Of a stretch of 6,548 nucleotides of DNA, positions 6,241 through 6,548 are shown in pieces. Source of the stretch: Bacteroidales bacterium (lineage in GTDB: Bacteria; Bacteroidota; Bacteroidia; Bacteroidales; NBLH01); contig JALWNR010000163.1 of NCBI GenBank assembly GCA_027083715.1, positions 1 to 6,548 on the forward strand. Direction: 5' to 3'. Under the pieces are notes generated by a model. The model worked only from the letters and a program-made list of their open reading frames with translations, had not been told where the DNA came from and searched no databases. Both the position numbers and the translations under genes were made by a program. The number at the start of each line of letters is the position of its first letter. Position 1 is the stretch's first letter.

Positions 6241-6345
6241 CACAGATTACTAAGATTTTCACAGATATTTTAAACTCTTAAATAAACAGCTCAACCATTA
6301 AACTAATTAAAAAATTATATCCCCATTAAGGACACAAAGTTACAC
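6241..6345. repeat. Degenerate intergenic repeat-like sequence
   Basis: The gap between the Nif3-family gene and the MerR gene contains CACAGATTACTAAGATTTT (6241-6259) followed by a second CACAGAT (6260-6266). Further on are CAACCATTAA and CCATTAAGGACACAAAG. From general familiarity, similar short-period strings (CACAGATT units; CTTTGTGTCCTTAATGG on the other strand) recur between genes in Bacteroidota and related genomes. Here they are degenerate and I cannot count copies elsewhere, so this is a tentative call. Confidence 0.35.
6335..6342 (-). promoter_or_regulatory. Candidate -7 box for the Nif3/zinc-ribbon unit
   Basis: On the minus strand the sequence is TAACTTTG, an exact TAnnTTTG box, placed 16 nt past the MerR stop codon and 109 nt before the preferred Nif3 ATG. 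No TTG element is seen at the expected distance upstream. The same bases form part of the repeat-like text of this gap, so the match may be incidental. Transcription of the pair from the MerR gene is the alternative. Confidence 0.35.
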
Positions 6346-6358
6346 CTTCGATGTAGAG

Positions 6359-6548
6359 TTATAATTGGTCTTTTATTTCTAAAAGTTGTGCTTTTATGTC
6401 TTTCAGGCGTTTAATAATTTCGAAATTTCCTTCAACTTGTTCTTTATTTTCTTTTAGTTTCATTTTGGCTCCTTTTAAGGTCATGCCGCGTTCTTTAACT
6501 AAATGGTAAATCAGATGAAAATTTTCAATATCCTCTTTTTTGTAAAAA
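6359..6548 (-). CDS. MerR-family transcriptional regulator, C-terminal part (5' truncated by window edge)
   Basis: The last 62 codons of a gene entering from the right edge are visible; it is too incomplete to show a start. The protein begins in the window with FYKKEDIENFHLIYHLVKERG, then MTLKGAKMKL. This matches the second half of a MerR-type winged helix-turn-helix domain (YxxEDI.....I..LvkerGmTl.GAk..L), the compact form common in Bacteroidota. The tail from NKEQVEGNFEIIKRLKDIK to the end is charged and helical, as in the short dimerisation coil of small MerR proteins, with no room for a ligand-binding domain after it. The signal sensed and the targets are unknown. The Nif3-family unit follows on the same strand, 133 nt downstream, with no terminator visible between them, so cotranscription is possible. 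Confidence 0.82.
   Translation of the reverse strand, partial: FYKKEDIENFHLIYHLVKERGMTLKGAKMKLKENKEQVEGNFEIIKRLKDIKAQLLEIKDQL

Noticed and set aside
6226..6243. GTG at 6243 as the start of the Nif3-family protein
   Set aside because: The six added residues are not part of the family, the GTG falls in repeat-like intergenic DNA, and the ATG at 6225 gives the usual N-terminus.

Overview
The window is AT-rich chromosomal DNA from a member of the Bacteroidota, most likely an environmental or anaerobic relative of the Bacteroidales/Marinilabiliales. This rests on the type IX secretion (T9SS) genes porU and porV, promoter-like TAnnTTTG boxes (the Bacteroidota -7 element), weak reliance on Shine-Dalgarno sites, and a lipoprotein with an acidic stretch after its lipid-bearing cysteine. 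Codon choice and composition look uniform. I see no transposase, phage gene, tRNA, rRNA or CRISPR array.

Rightward block (1-3651): the 3' end of porU (T9SS sortase), a leader region with a long imperfect inverted repeat, a complete porV (outer-membrane shuttle and attachment protein), ispF (isoprenoid precursor synthesis) starting directly after the porV stop codon, a small CoA-binding-fold protein, and a thioredoxin-like protein with its own well-formed promoter. PorU and PorV act together at the cell surface: PorV carries T9SS cargo to PorU, which removes the C-terminal signal. ispF is a housekeeping gene of the MEP pathway that is carried along with them.

Leftward block (3760-6548): a small orphan lipoprotein with its own promoter-like box, set off from the thioredoxin gene by a bidirectional terminator. 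Next is a two-gene unit, a Nif3-family dinuclear metal protein followed 4 nt later by a coiled-coil C4 zinc-ribbon protein, ending in a clear intrinsic terminator. At the right edge is the 3' end of a MerR-type regulator.

The window is mostly conserved core genome, and I do not find a convincing new multi-gene system. The items most worth a second look are the inverted repeat between porU and porV, the probable surface lipoprotein, the Nif3/zinc-ribbon pair of unknown function, and degenerate repeat-like text in the gap between the Nif3 gene and the MerR gene.
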